A stretch of DNA of 20,440 nucleotides, taken from assembly GCA_964522635.1 (NCBI GenBank), contig CAZFWT010000032.1, positions 1-20,440 of the forward strand, in the 5' to 3' direction. Source of the DNA: JACGMN01 sp964522635. Its GTDB lineage: Archaea; Halobacteriota; Syntropharchaeia; Alkanophagales; Methanospirareceae. The notes below the pieces were generated by a model, which worked only from the letters and a program-made list of their open reading frames with translations, was not told the origin of the DNA and did not search any database. Made by a program: the position numbers and the translations under genes. Each line of letters begins with the position of its first letter. Within the stretch, counting starts at the first letter, position 1. Below are positions 1-7,200 of this stretch, one piece after another.

Positions 1-384
1 GAGGGGGCTCATAGCAGCTTCCGGGAGGAGGTGGCTATGAGCTCTACTCGACAAACCCTGGATTATTACAGGCGACTTAGCAAAAATGCCTATATTCGTT
101 GCTTCTATAATGGTATCATCCTTACTATGCCCCACTAACCTCAAATAATCTTTGCCTGCGGGGATATTAACATCTTCCGTATAGGTGCCAGCGGCCACGT
201 GGATGGTATCGCCGGGATCAGCAGCATCGACCGCCGCCTGAATAGTGGTATAGCAGGGCGAATTACCGCCGCAGGTGCCGTCGGGGTTGACATACCGAGT
301 TGTCAGAGCTGCGCATGCAGATATCGTGCCGAAAAGGAAGATAACAGATAAAGTCGCTACCAATAGGATACTTCGTCTTTTCAT
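1..384 (-). CDS. Exported beta-helix surface protein, N-terminal part (runs off left edge)
   Basis: Reading leftward from an ATG whose first base is at 384, the frame stays open to position 1 and gives 128 residues without a stop. The start MKRRSILLVATLSVIFLFG followed by a small-residue stretch (TISACA) is a clear signal peptide. The mature part opens with RYVNPDGTCGG, a Cys-flanked CYTTIQAAVDAA, then GDTIHVAAGTYTE and LVGHSKDDTIIEA. This is the usual start of archaeal and bacterial right-handed beta-helix (pectin-lyase fold) surface proteins, where the TIQ-A-DAA-GDTI-V-GTY pattern forms the first coils. A strong Shine-Dalgarno (AGGAGGTG on the minus strand, 398-405) supports the start. It is probably a cell-surface or secreted protein, and its substrate cannot be told. 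It is not the same gene as the right-edge NosD protein, but of the same broad class. Confidence 0.85.
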   Translation of the reverse strand, partial: MKRRSILLVATLSVIFLFGTISACAALTTRYVNPDGTCGGNSPCYTTIQAAVDAADPGDTIHVAAGTYTEDVNIPAGKDYLRLVGHSKDDTIIEATNIGIFAKSPVIIQGLSSRAHSHLLPEAAMSPL

Positions 385-397
385 CTCTTCTTCTTTT

Positions 398-405
398 CAC
401 CTCCT
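398..405 (-). promoter_or_regulatory. Strong Shine-Dalgarno of the left-edge surface protein
   Basis: The minus strand reads AGGAGGTG, 13 bases before the ATG at 384. It fixes the start of the signal-peptide protein. Confidence 0.7.
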
Positions 406-504
406 AAGTTCTTCCGAACAAAGCAACGTTGCTTCGATTGCAACTATTTTAAGAGGGACAGCATAAAAGGCTTTCGATAAGGTTCTTGCCGTATACTCTG
501 TAGT

Positions 505-1401
505 TCACACGCGCTTTGCACGCTTTTGATCGCGCTGCGGCACGAAGTACCGCTCGCCGGTTTGTACGTCCACGCCCTCGAGCCCCTCGCCCGGCACGAT
601 CTTCTCCACCGCTATTCGTTTGCCCGCGAGCTCAAGGACGTCGCCCTCGCTGTAACCTGGCAGCCGCACGAGAAAGGTCACCCGGTAGAGCTCCCGGCCG
701 CCTCTGCGGCCGTACAGCTTCTTGCTCTCCGCGTACGTACCGCCCATGTGCTTTACGATCGCCTTCGCCATCCTGCGGCCGCATTCCGCGCTGCTCACGA
801 ACAGGTTCAGCCCCTCCTTCAAGAGCTGCTGCTTCGAGATGAACTCCTCTCTGCTCAACGCCGCATATGCGAGCGCTGCTGCCGCTTCCAGTTCATCCTC
901 GGTCGGCGTCCGCCAATCAGCGCGGATCTGCACAATCGCGGCGTAATAGCCGCCCGCGATCCGGCTACACTGCACGCAGATCGCGCGCCGCAGTAACACG
1001 GTGAATTCGGCGCTCTCCTCCATTTCCAGCCCCTTTATCACTGCCTTCACTCGCAGGAACACGTGTGCGCTCCGCGCGCCTTCGTTATACTCTATGCGCA
1101 ATTCTAAGAGTTCGACCGGGCACTCAGGACCATAGGTCTTGCTGATCGCTCTTCGTATGGCATCCTCGACCACAGTGTCGAGCTCCGTGCGCTCATTGCC
1201 CTTGAAGAAGCCGCCGCAATGTGGACACACGTTCACGCTCGCACGCACATCTTCCGCGATACGGTCTGGCTCCAGCAACCTGAGCCCAGCGCGGAAGCAG
1301 GATTCACAGAGGTTCTCAAAGAAGGTATCGGTCTCTTTACCGCATTTGGGGCAAAAAGACCGCCATCTCGATTTCACAGACTTCTCGTCGTGCTCGGTCA
1401 T
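505..1401 (-). CDS. nmd3: Archaeal NMD3, 60S-type ribosome export/assembly factor homologue
   Basis: A 298-residue protein with the cysteine-rich N-terminus of the NMD3 family: C17-x2-C20 (FCPKCG) and C32-x2-C35 (LCESCF), then C59-x2-C62 (VCPHCG), and near residue 142 CVQCSRIAGGYYAAIVQIR, a stretch highly characteristic of NMD3. Eukaryotic NMD3 is the adaptor for nuclear export of the large ribosomal subunit. Archaea have no nucleus, so a late role in large-subunit maturation is the reasonable inference. The C-terminal half (about 210-290) has the beta-rich, OB/SH3-like composition of the family (LYRVTFLVRLPGYSEGDVLEL). The gene is divergent from gatE across a 118-bp gap that must hold both promoters. 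Length is normal for the archaeal form, which lacks the eukaryotic export tail. Confidence 0.92.
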   Translation of the reverse strand: MTEHDEKSVKSRWRSFCPKCGKETDTFFENLCESCFRAGLRLLEPDRIAEDVRASVNVCPHCGGFFKGNERTELDTVVEDAIRRAISKTYGPECPVELLELRIEYNEGARSAHVFLRVKAVIKGLEMEESAEFTVLLRRAICVQCSRIAGGYYAAIVQIRADWRTPTEDELEAAAALAYAALSREEFISKQQLLKEGLNLFVSSAECGRRMAKAIVKHMGGTYAESKKLYGRRGGRELYRVTFLVRLPGYSEGDVLELAGKRIAVEKIVPGEGLEGVDVQTGERYFVPQRDQKRAKRV

Positions 1402-1470
1402 CGATCTTTCATTCCGGTGCGTTTAAAACTATGTGTGAATGCAGATCTGTGGTGCTGCTTGTGCACCTAC

Positions 1471-1483
1471 AAAACTATAAAGG
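1471..1483 (+). promoter_or_regulatory. TATA box for gatE
   Basis: AAAACTATAAAGG lies about 40 bases upstream of the gatE ATG, in the divergent nmd3-gatE gap. A TATA core at 1475-1482 would place transcription start near 1505. It agrees with the Shine-Dalgarno-like AAAGGAAGG just before the ATG. Confidence 0.5.
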
Positions 1484-1519
1484 CGGCACTCTTAATCTTA
1501 TCACCGTAAAGGAAGGGCC

Positions 1520-3421
1520 ATGGACGAAGAGAGTGAGTACACAAACGTAGGACTCAAAGCGGGACTGGAGATTCACCAGCAGCTTGATACGCGGACAAAG
1601 CTCTTCTGCAACTGTCCCACGCAGCTGCGGGATAAGAAGGACGCGACGCTCACCTTTCTGCGGTACCTCCGTGCCTCGAAGAGCGAGATGGGCGAGGTGG
1701 ACAAAGCGGCGCGCGAAGAGGCGAGCATCAGCCGGGCGTTCCTGTACAAAGGCTATGACAGCACCTGTTTGGTGGAGAACGACGAGGAGCCGCCGCGTGA
1801 ATTGAATCAGGAGGCGGTTGATATCTCGTTAGAGGTCGCGCTGCTCCTGAACATGACGCCGGTGGATGCGATCCACACAATGCGGAAGATCGTGATCGAC
1901 GGCTCGAACACCTGTGGCTTCCAGCGCACCGCGTTAATCGCGACCGATGGCTGGCTCGCGACCGCCGAAGCCGAAGGGACGGTGCGGGTCGATTCGCTCT
2001 GCCTGGAGGAGGATGCGGCGCAGAAGATCGAGACTGAGGGCACCGCCGTGGGCTATTCACTGGACCGCCTGGGCATTCCGCTTGTCGAGATCGGCACCGC
2101 GCCGGACATCAAGACGCCGGAGCAGGCGGTGCACGTCGCCGAGCAGCTGGGCATGATCCTCCGGTCCACGGGCAAGGTGAAACGCGGCCTGGGCACGATC
2201 CGTCAGGATATCAACATCTCCATCGCAGCTGGCGCGCGCGTGGAGATCAAGGGCGTGCAGGAGTTGCGCTTGATCGGCGAGATCGTGCGGCATGAAATTC
2301 AACGGCAGGTGAAGCTGCTGGAGCTGCGCGATGAGCTCATTAAGCGTGGTGCGCGGGTCGAGCACATGCTCCTTGATTTATCAGGCGTATTTGAGGGCAC
2401 AGAGTCGCGGGTGATCAAGAACGCGGGCGGGCAGATCTTTGGTGTCTGTCTGCGCGGCTTTGCCGGCGCGCTGGGCACTGAGCTCCAACCGGGGCGGCGT
2501 TTTGGCACGGAATTAGCGGATTTCGCACGGAAGTATGGCGCGGGCCTGATGCACACTGATGAGCTGCCCGCGTATGGCATTACAGAAGCTGAAGTAGCCG
2601 CACTGCGGCTGGCGTTCGACGCCTCCGATGAGGACTGCGTGGTGCTCGTTGCGGCACCGGAGGTGCGTGCGGAGCAGGCGCTGCGGGCCGTGCTACAGCG
2701 GGCCGAGGTCGCGCTGCGAGCGATACCGCTGGAGACGAGACGCGCACTGCCGAACGGCACCAGCGCGTATATGCGACCGCTTCCGGGCGCTGCGCGGATG
2801 TACCCGGAGACGGACGTGCCGCCGGTAACACTCGATCCTGAGCGGCTGCGGTTCATCGCCACGCATCTGCCCGAGACCTTTGAGCATCGCAGGACGCGCT
2901 ATATGGCAACCTTTGGCTTGAACTTGAACGATGAGCTCGCCGATAAGATCGCACGCAGCATGCAGTTCCAGCTCTTCGAGCAGATCATGGCCGTATACCA
3001 GCAGGTGCCCGTGACCCTCGTGGTCAGAACGCTCACGGATACACTTACCGAGCTGACGCAGGCGGGGGTGAATGTGGTGTCGCTGGAGGATCAGCATTTC
3101 ATGGCGATCTTCAAATCGCTCGCGGAGGACGCATTCGCGAAAGAGGCCGTACCAGAGCTCGTGAAATTTATCGCCGGCGAGCCTGACACGAGTGTTGAGC
3201 AGGCGATCGAAGCGCTCGGACTGAGCACCAGTACCGCGGAGGTCGAAAAGGTAATCGCGGAGATCGTGACCGCGAAGCGGGACTTCATCCAGGAGAAGGG
3301 CGAACGCGCCGTGGGGCCGCTGATGGGCGTGGTGATGCAGGAGCTCAGGGGCAAGGTGGACGGCCGGACGCTGAACAAGCTGCTGACGGCGAAGGTGAAA
3401 GAAGTCCTGGAGCGTGGTTGA
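1520..3421 (+). CDS. gatE: Glu-tRNA(Gln) amidotransferase subunit E (GatE)
   Basis: A 633-residue protein that starts with GLKAGLEIHQQLDTRTKLFC, the signature opening of the GatB/GatE family. It contains the family's conserved core (LVENDEEPPRELN, MRKIVIDGSNTCGFQRT, LGIPLVEIGTAPD, GLGTIRQDINISI). An AspRS-like (GAD) insertion lies between about residues 280 and 410, which separates GatE from GatB. PLPGAARMYPETDVPP and a helical tail domain (about 510-630) that reads the tRNA follow. In archaea GatDE converts Glu-tRNA(Gln) to Gln-tRNA(Gln). GatE activates and transfers, while GatD is the ammonia-releasing asparaginase-like partner, which is not in this window. The ATG is preceded by AAAGGAAGG and a TATA box. 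Length is normal for the family. Confidence 0.96.
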   Translation: MDEESEYTNVGLKAGLEIHQQLDTRTKLFCNCPTQLRDKKDATLTFLRYLRASKSEMGEVDKAAREEASISRAFLYKGYDSTCLVENDEEPPRELNQEAVDISLEVALLLNMTPVDAIHTMRKIVIDGSNTCGFQRTALIATDGWLATAEAEGTVRVDSLCLEEDAAQKIETEGTAVGYSLDRLGIPLVEIGTAPDIKTPEQAVHVAEQLGMILRSTGKVKRGLGTIRQDINISIAAGARVEIKGVQELRLIGEIVRHEIQRQVKLLELRDELIKRGARVEHMLLDLSGVFEGTESRVIKNAGGQIFGVCLRGFAGALGTELQPGRRFGTELADFARKYGAGLMHTDELPAYGITEAEVAALRLAFDASDEDCVVLVAAPEVRAEQALRAVLQRAEVALRAIPLETRRALPNGTSAYMRPLPGAARMYPETDVPPVTLDPERLRFIATHLPETFEHRRTRYMATFGLNLNDELADKIARSMQFQLFEQIMAVYQQVPVTLVVRTLTDTLTELTQAGVNVVSLEDQHFMAIFKSLAEDAFAKEAVPELVKFIAGEPDTSVEQAIEALGLSTSTAEVEKVIAEIVTAKRDFIQEKGERAVGPLMGVVMQELRGKVDGRTLNKLLTAKVKEVLERG

Positions 3422-3568
3422 CTGTGCTGTCTGCGCTTCTCTGGTATTGGTTTGCGCGCTCTTGATCCATCTCAACGGCGCGGCCCGCTCTTCATTCAGG
3501 CTAACTAACGGATAAGGAAGGATACTTAAGAGCGCACCGATATTGAGAAATGGGATTTAGTTTAGTTT

Positions 3569-3589
3569 AGTCCCTGGCGACCAGGGACT
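3569..3589 (+). promoter_or_regulatory. Perfect 9-bp hairpin in the leader of the NUDIX-purQ operon
   Basis: AGTCCCTGG (3569-3577), a CGA loop, and CCAGGGACT (3581-3589) form a perfect stem. It ends 17 bases before the NUDIX start, directly after a TTTAG triple repeat (3556-3570). The position between promoter and ribosome binding site suggests an RNA hairpin or a protein operator. Function is unknown. Confidence 0.55.
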
Positions 3590-3606
3590 TCGAGCAGGTA
3601 GGTGGT

Positions 3607-4113
3607 ATGAGCGAAGAGGTAGCAATCGAGACTAAAGAGCTGTACCGGGGCAAGGTCGTGCAATTGCAATTGACGACCGTCTCGTTACCGGACGGCCGTC
3701 GCAAGACGCGTGAGATCCTCGTGCACCCTGGTGCCGCTGCTGTTGTCCCCCTGATGGATGACAGGATCATGCTGATAGAGCAGTATCGCGCTGCTGTCGG
3801 CCGCAAGACGCTGGAGATACCCGCGGGTACGCTCGAGGTGGGCGAATCGCCGGAGGCCTGTGCTCAGCGTGAGCTTCTTGAGGAGACCGGCTTTCAGGCT
3901 GAGTCCTGGTCGCACGTGACTGCGTACTACCCCTCGCCCGGATACACGACCGAGATCATTCACATCTTCCGAGCGAGCGGATTGCGGAACGTACGTGAGG
4001 TCGAGCCCGAATTCCCGCTCCAGTTCATGACGGTGAACGAGGTACGGGATAGGATCCGAACGGGCGCGATAATGGATAGCAAGACGATAATAGGAGTGCT
4101 CCTGGCACCATGA
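3607..4113 (+). CDS. NUDIX hydrolase, ADP-ribose pyrophosphatase-like
   Basis: A 168-residue protein with a complete Nudix box at residues 74-96: Gly74, Glu80, REL at 88-90, then EETGF at 92-96, matching GX5EX7REUXEEXGU. Upstream residues (HPGAAAVVPL, IMLIEQYRAAVGRKTLEIPAG) and the following YYPSPGYTTEIIHIF match the ADP-ribose/NDP-sugar pyrophosphatase branch, which cleaves nucleoside diphosphate sugars to AMP or NMP plus sugar phosphate. Substrate is inferred, not shown. The start has AGGTAGGTGGT directly before ATG. The gene overlaps purQ by 4 bases (ATGA), so the two are almost certainly one operon with translational coupling. A perfect hairpin sits in the leader. Confidence 0.9.
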   Translation: MSEEVAIETKELYRGKVVQLQLTTVSLPDGRRKTREILVHPGAAAVVPLMDDRIMLIEQYRAAVGRKTLEIPAGTLEVGESPEACAQRELLEETGFQAESWSHVTAYYPSPGYTTEIIHIFRASGLRNVREVEPEFPLQFMTVNEVRDRIRTGAIMDSKTIIGVLLAP

Positions 4114-4967
4114 CCCTTAAGATCTGCGTCTTGCGCATAGAAGGCACGAACTGTGAGTATGAGACGTATCTCTCGTTTATTCGACTCGGCGCGGCCGCAG
4201 AGATTGTGCATCTGAAGCAGCTGATCGGCGCGGTGCAGTCGCGCGACCAGCGGCAGTTGCATGATTATGGTGCGTTGGTGATTCCCGGCGGCTTCTCGTC
4301 CGGCGATTACATCCGTGCCGGTGCGATCCTGGCGGCGCGTATAAAAGGCGCATTAGGCGCGGAGATCAAGGAGTTCATTGCAGCGGATAAGCCCATTCTG
4401 GGCATCTGTAACGGTTTCCAGGTGCTTGTGGAGATGGGGCTGCTGCCCGGGTTCGGCGCGCCCGGAGAAGAGGCCGTGCAGCAAGCAGCACTGACGACCA
4501 ACGATTCCGGACGGTTCGAGTGCCGGCCGACCTTGATCAAGCATGAGAACAGCGGTAGCTGCGTCTTCACGCAGGGCATCGAAAGAGGTTGTATCCTGAA
4601 GATACCGTGCGCGCACGCGGAGGGCAAATTCTTCATTGATGAGCACCGGCGTGCGGAATACCTGCAGCGTCTCGAAGAGAACGATCAGATCGTCTTCCGC
4701 TATGTCGATCCTGCGGGAGACTACGCCGGCTATCCCTGGAACCCGAACGGCTCGCTCGCGAATATCGCGGGTATCTGTAACCCGTCAGGAACGATTCTGG
4801 GCTTGATGCCACATCCTGAACGAGCTTTTTACGCTTTTATGGACGCGGAATGGCCTCGAGTCGCGCAGGCGCGAACTACCATCGCGATCGCGGAAGGAAG
4901 CGCGCAGGCCTACGGAGACGGTCAGCAGCTCTTTGCTTCGGTCTTGAAGTACCTCCGGAGCAGATGA
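4110..4967 (+). CDS. purQ: Phosphoribosylformylglycinamidine synthase glutaminase subunit PurQ
   Basis: A 285-residue class I glutamine amidotransferase. The N-terminus CVLRIEGTNCEYET is typical of PurQ. The nucleophile elbow ILGICNGFQ puts the catalytic Cys at residue 100, and the His/Glu pair is in GLMPHPERAF (H235, E237). GFSSGDYIRAGAI (about 61-73) is the conserved oxyanion/interface stretch. PurQ releases ammonia from glutamine for the PurL-catalysed step from FGAR to FGAM in purine synthesis. This is the longer (about 270-290 residue) form known from many archaea. The insert around 111-135 (GFGAPGEEAVQQAALTTNDS) includes the usual TxNxSGRFECR element. The start overlaps the stop of the NUDIX gene. 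PurL and PurS are not in the window. Confidence 0.95.
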   Translation: MTLKICVLRIEGTNCEYETYLSFIRLGAAAEIVHLKQLIGAVQSRDQRQLHDYGALVIPGGFSSGDYIRAGAILAARIKGALGAEIKEFIAADKPILGICNGFQVLVEMGLLPGFGAPGEEAVQQAALTTNDSGRFECRPTLIKHENSGSCVFTQGIERGCILKIPCAHAEGKFFIDEHRRAEYLQRLEENDQIVFRYVDPAGDYAGYPWNPNGSLANIAGICNPSGTILGLMPHPERAFYAFMDAEWPRVAQARTTIAIAEGSAQAYGDGQQLFASVLKYLRSR

Positions 4968-5033
4968 ATTGAGAACGGAAGGTTTTTATTTCTGTAGCGC
5001 TTATCAGATTAGAAGCGACACTATACTTAACGT

Positions 5034-5039
5034 AAGGAG
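5034..5039 (+). promoter_or_regulatory. Shine-Dalgarno that points to a CTG start for S3Ae
   Basis: AAGGAG ends 11 bases before CTG at 5051. The only closer start, GTG at 5041, is in another frame and closes after 9 codons. An in-frame stop at 5042-5044 rules out any start further upstream. Confidence 0.55.
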
Positions 5040-5050
5040 CGTGAGCAGAA

Positions 5051-5647
5051 CTGGCGAAGAAAAGAATTAAAGATAAGTGGAAAGCGAAGGAGTGGTACTC
5101 GGTGCTCGCACCGAAGATGTTCGGAGACGTTATAGCAGGGGATACGATCGCCGACGAGCCTGCCAAGCTGATCGGCCGCCGGATCGAGATGACGGTCGAC
5201 GAGCTCACGGGGCGGCTGATAAAGAACTCCAACTTGAAATTACTGCTCGAGGTCGAGGAGGTTGATCATTCTAATGCGTATACGCGGTTCATCGGCCATC
5301 GAATCGATAACGATTATCTCCGCAGTTTAGCGCGGAAGCGGAGCTCAAAGATCGATTCCAACATCGAGGTGGTGACGAAGGACAGCGAGAACCTGCGGAT
5401 TAAATCCTCCTGCTTCACCTTGAAGAAGGCGAGTGAAGCGCAGAAGAAGGAGATCCGGAAGATCATGGAGGACGTGATCAAGAACAGAGCGGCAAGTTTG
5501 GAGCTCAACAAGTATCTGCAGGAGATCATCCTCGGGAAACTCTCCTCGGACATCTATAAAGTGGCCAAGAAGATTTATCCCGTGCGACGGGTAGAGATCA
5601 CAAAGACCGAGAGGGAACTTGCTCCGCTTCGCGCCATAGAATCGTAG
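5051..5647 (+). CDS. rps3ae: 30S ribosomal protein S3Ae (eS1)
   Basis: The body matches archaeal S3Ae/eS1: WYSVLAPKMFGDVIAGDT, IGRRIEMTVDELTG, KIDSNIEVVTKDSENLRIKS and IYPVRRVEITKTERELAP. Family members begin with a short basic segment ending in DKWK-K-WY. Here that segment (AKKRIKDKWKAKEWYSV) is present only if translation starts at CTG 5051. An in-frame TGA lies at 5042-5044 and there is no ATG, GTG or TTG between it and GTG 5102. GTG 5102 falls inside the conserved motif and would delete 17 residues. With CTG the protein is 198 residues, a normal length. The protein binds the small subunit near the mRNA exit. An aCPSF2-like nuclease gene follows after 7 bases, so the two are probably one operon. 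Confidence 0.9.
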   Translation: MAKKRIKDKWKAKEWYSVLAPKMFGDVIAGDTIADEPAKLIGRRIEMTVDELTGRLIKNSNLKLLLEVEEVDHSNAYTRFIGHRIDNDYLRSLARKRSSKIDSNIEVVTKDSENLRIKSSCFTLKKASEAQKKEIRKIMEDVIKNRAASLELNKYLQEIILGKLSSDIYKVAKKIYPVRRVEITKTERELAPLRAIES

Positions 5648-5654
5648 GCGTACA

Positions 5655-6920
5655 ATGAAGCTGAAATTCCTCGGCGGGTGTAACGAGATCGGACGTTCAG
5701 CCATCCTGGTGGATGACAAGATCCTCATGGATTACGGGCTGCGGCCCTCAGACCCGCCGGAGATACCGCTCTCGAGCAGCTCTATCTCACCCCGGACCGT
5801 CATTCTCTCCCATGCGCATCTCGACCACTCAGGTATGGTGCCCAGCTTGATGAACCGGGGGCGGCGACCGGAGGTCTTCATGACGCCGGTCACCCGGGAT
5901 TTGACCCAGCTCATGGCTCGGGATACCATAAAGGTGGGGAAGGAGCAGGGCTTTGTCTTCTTCGGTGAAGAGGATATCCAGCAACTGGACGAGCACACGC
6001 ACATCGTGGCCTATGGCGCGCGTCGTCCGTTAAACGGCTCTGATTATGAGTTTGAACTGTACAACGCCGGGCATATACCGGGGAGCTCGGCCGTGTACCT
6101 GCGCAAAGCGAGCGAGGACATCAGCCTCTTTTATACGGGCGATATAAAAATGGGGCCCAGCCGGTTGATGGAGTGCGCGTATCCCACTGCCTTCCCGCGT
6201 GCCGATATCCTGCTTATCGAGAGCACCTATTACGACCGGGATCATCGTGACCGGAAGGAGCTCGAGCGTGCATTCATTGATTCGATCTGTGAGACTTTGA
6301 GCGCCGGCGGCAATGCGATTGTGCCCTGCTTCGCGGTCGGTCGTACCCAGGAGATCGTGATGATCCTCCATTCCTACGGCCTGACGCCGTACATCGATGG
6401 TATGGGGCTCAGCGTCTTCAAGCTCTTCAAGAACCATCCGTCGTTCGTGAAGGACGCGGACGCGCTGAATAACGCGTTTGCCGATGCACAGTTCGTGAAC
6501 ACGCGACGGCGGAAGAAAGCCATCGCCGAGCCCTCGATCATTGTGACGACCGCGGGAATGCTCAACGGCGGACCTGTGCTCTACTATCTGAAGAAGATCC
6601 ACGATGATCCCCGGAGCAAGGTGCTGCTCACCGGCTATCAGATCGAGGGCACCAACGGGCGGCGCTTGCTGGATGAAGGCTGCGTCGAGACAGATGGTGA
6701 GATGGTGAAGGTAACCGCGGGGGTCGAGCAGTACGATTTCTCCGCACATGCAGGCGATACGGAGCTGAAGAAGCTGGTCTCACGCTTCTGCAGGAACGGC
6801 ACGGAAGTGGTCTTCACGGTCCACGGTGAGCACACCGAAGAGTTTGCTGCGTGGGCGCGCGAGAACTACAACTGCGAGGCAATCTCACCGCAGAACGGTG
6901 AAGAATTTATCATTGAGTGA
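5655..6920 (+). CDS. Beta-CASP metallo-beta-lactamase RNA nuclease, aCPSF2-like
   Basis: A 421-residue protein with all metallo-beta-lactamase and beta-CASP motifs: HAHLDHSG (H53, H55, D57, H58), AGHIPGS (H140), TGDI (D163), motif A IESTYYDR (E189), motif B DFSAHA (H365) and motif C TVHGEH (H390). There is no N-terminal KH pair, so it is the short archaeal CPSF2-type rather than aCPSF1. The archaeal RNase J branch is the alternative. Such enzymes are zinc-dependent RNA endo- or 5'-exonucleases in RNA processing and decay. It lies 7 bases after the S3Ae gene in the same direction, so it is likely co-transcribed with it. Linkage of an RNA nuclease to a ribosomal protein gene fits a role in RNA turnover, but this is inference. 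Confidence 0.93.
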   Translation: MKLKFLGGCNEIGRSAILVDDKILMDYGLRPSDPPEIPLSSSSISPRTVILSHAHLDHSGMVPSLMNRGRRPEVFMTPVTRDLTQLMARDTIKVGKEQGFVFFGEEDIQQLDEHTHIVAYGARRPLNGSDYEFELYNAGHIPGSSAVYLRKASEDISLFYTGDIKMGPSRLMECAYPTAFPRADILLIESTYYDRDHRDRKELERAFIDSICETLSAGGNAIVPCFAVGRTQEIVMILHSYGLTPYIDGMGLSVFKLFKNHPSFVKDADALNNAFADAQFVNTRRRKKAIAEPSIIVTTAGMLNGGPVLYYLKKIHDDPRSKVLLTGYQIEGTNGRRLLDEGCVETDGEMVKVTAGVEQYDFSAHAGDTELKKLVSRFCRNGTEVVFTVHGEHTEEFAAWARENYNCEAISPQNGEEFIIE

Positions 6921-6957
6921 GGGGTACCGTACAGTACGAAAGAAAAGAACAGATTAT

Positions 6958-7030
6958 GCGCCGGTAGTGTAGCCTGGTATCACATAGGCTTGCCAAGCCT
7001 ATTACTCGGGTTCAAATCCCGACCGGCGCA
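6958..7030 (+). tRNA. tRNA-Gly(GCC), target of element integration
   Basis: A 73-nt cloverleaf. Acceptor GCGCCGG pairs with CCGGCGC, the anticodon stem TAGGC/GCCTA encloses loop TTGCCAA with anticodon GCC, and T-stem TCGGG/CCCGA encloses loop TTCAAAT. The discriminator is A and CCA is not encoded. From the anticodon stem onward the 3' part (6986-7030) is also the left attachment repeat of the integrated element. The gene is therefore intact but presumably has a chromosomal 5' half and an element-supplied 3' half. It lies 37 bases after the aCPSF2-like gene. Confidence 0.95.
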
Positions 7031-7031
7031 T
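6986..7031 (+). repeat. attL: 3' part of tRNA-Gly
   Basis: Direct repeat partner of 19645-19690. It covers the anticodon stem-loop to the discriminator base. The first 17 bases are identical in both copies and are the likely crossover core. Confidence 0.85.
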
Positions 7032-7200
7032 ATTTTATTCGCATAACTACTAATTACATACCAGAAAAATCCGCTTCCGCCGCGCCATCGCCTTCCGCGC
7101 GCGGCGATTACGGCGAAGAAGAAGATTCGGGTCGGGGCCTTCCACACAGCTTTCCGTTTCACCTTCGCTTCCGGTTTCACCACATCGATAAACTTAGGAT
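7032..7200. other. Intergenic left end of the element
   Basis: No supported gene. The first 40 bases are AT-rich. Then follows a GC-rich patch (about 7075-7145) unlike the AT-rich protease gene beside it, possibly the remnant of an older gene. The minus-strand frame here (6980-7183) runs into the tRNA and looks like no known protein. Confidence 0.4.

Noticed and set aside
275..466. 63-residue plus-strand frame near the left edge
   Set aside because: It is antisense to the signal-peptide protein that runs off the left edge and has strong start signals on the other strand.
2693..3475. 260-residue open frame on the minus strand opposite gatE
   Set aside because: It lies wholly antisense to a certain gene of high GC content, is rich in His/Arg/Leu as shadows are, and shows no domain pattern.
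3456..3535. 8-bp inverted repeat GCGCTCTT / AAGAGCGC flanking part of the gatE-NUDIX gap
   Set aside because: Short arms 64 bases apart in GC-rich DNA can occur by chance, and nothing else supports it.
6030..6749. 239-residue open frame on the minus strand opposite the aCPSF2-like gene
   Set aside because: It is antisense to a gene with every catalytic motif present and has no start signals or recognisable motif.
6980..7183. 67-residue minus-strand frame next to the tRNA
   Set aside because: Its C-terminal end is the antisense of tRNA-Gly, and no family pattern or ribosome binding site is seen. At most it is a decayed remnant.
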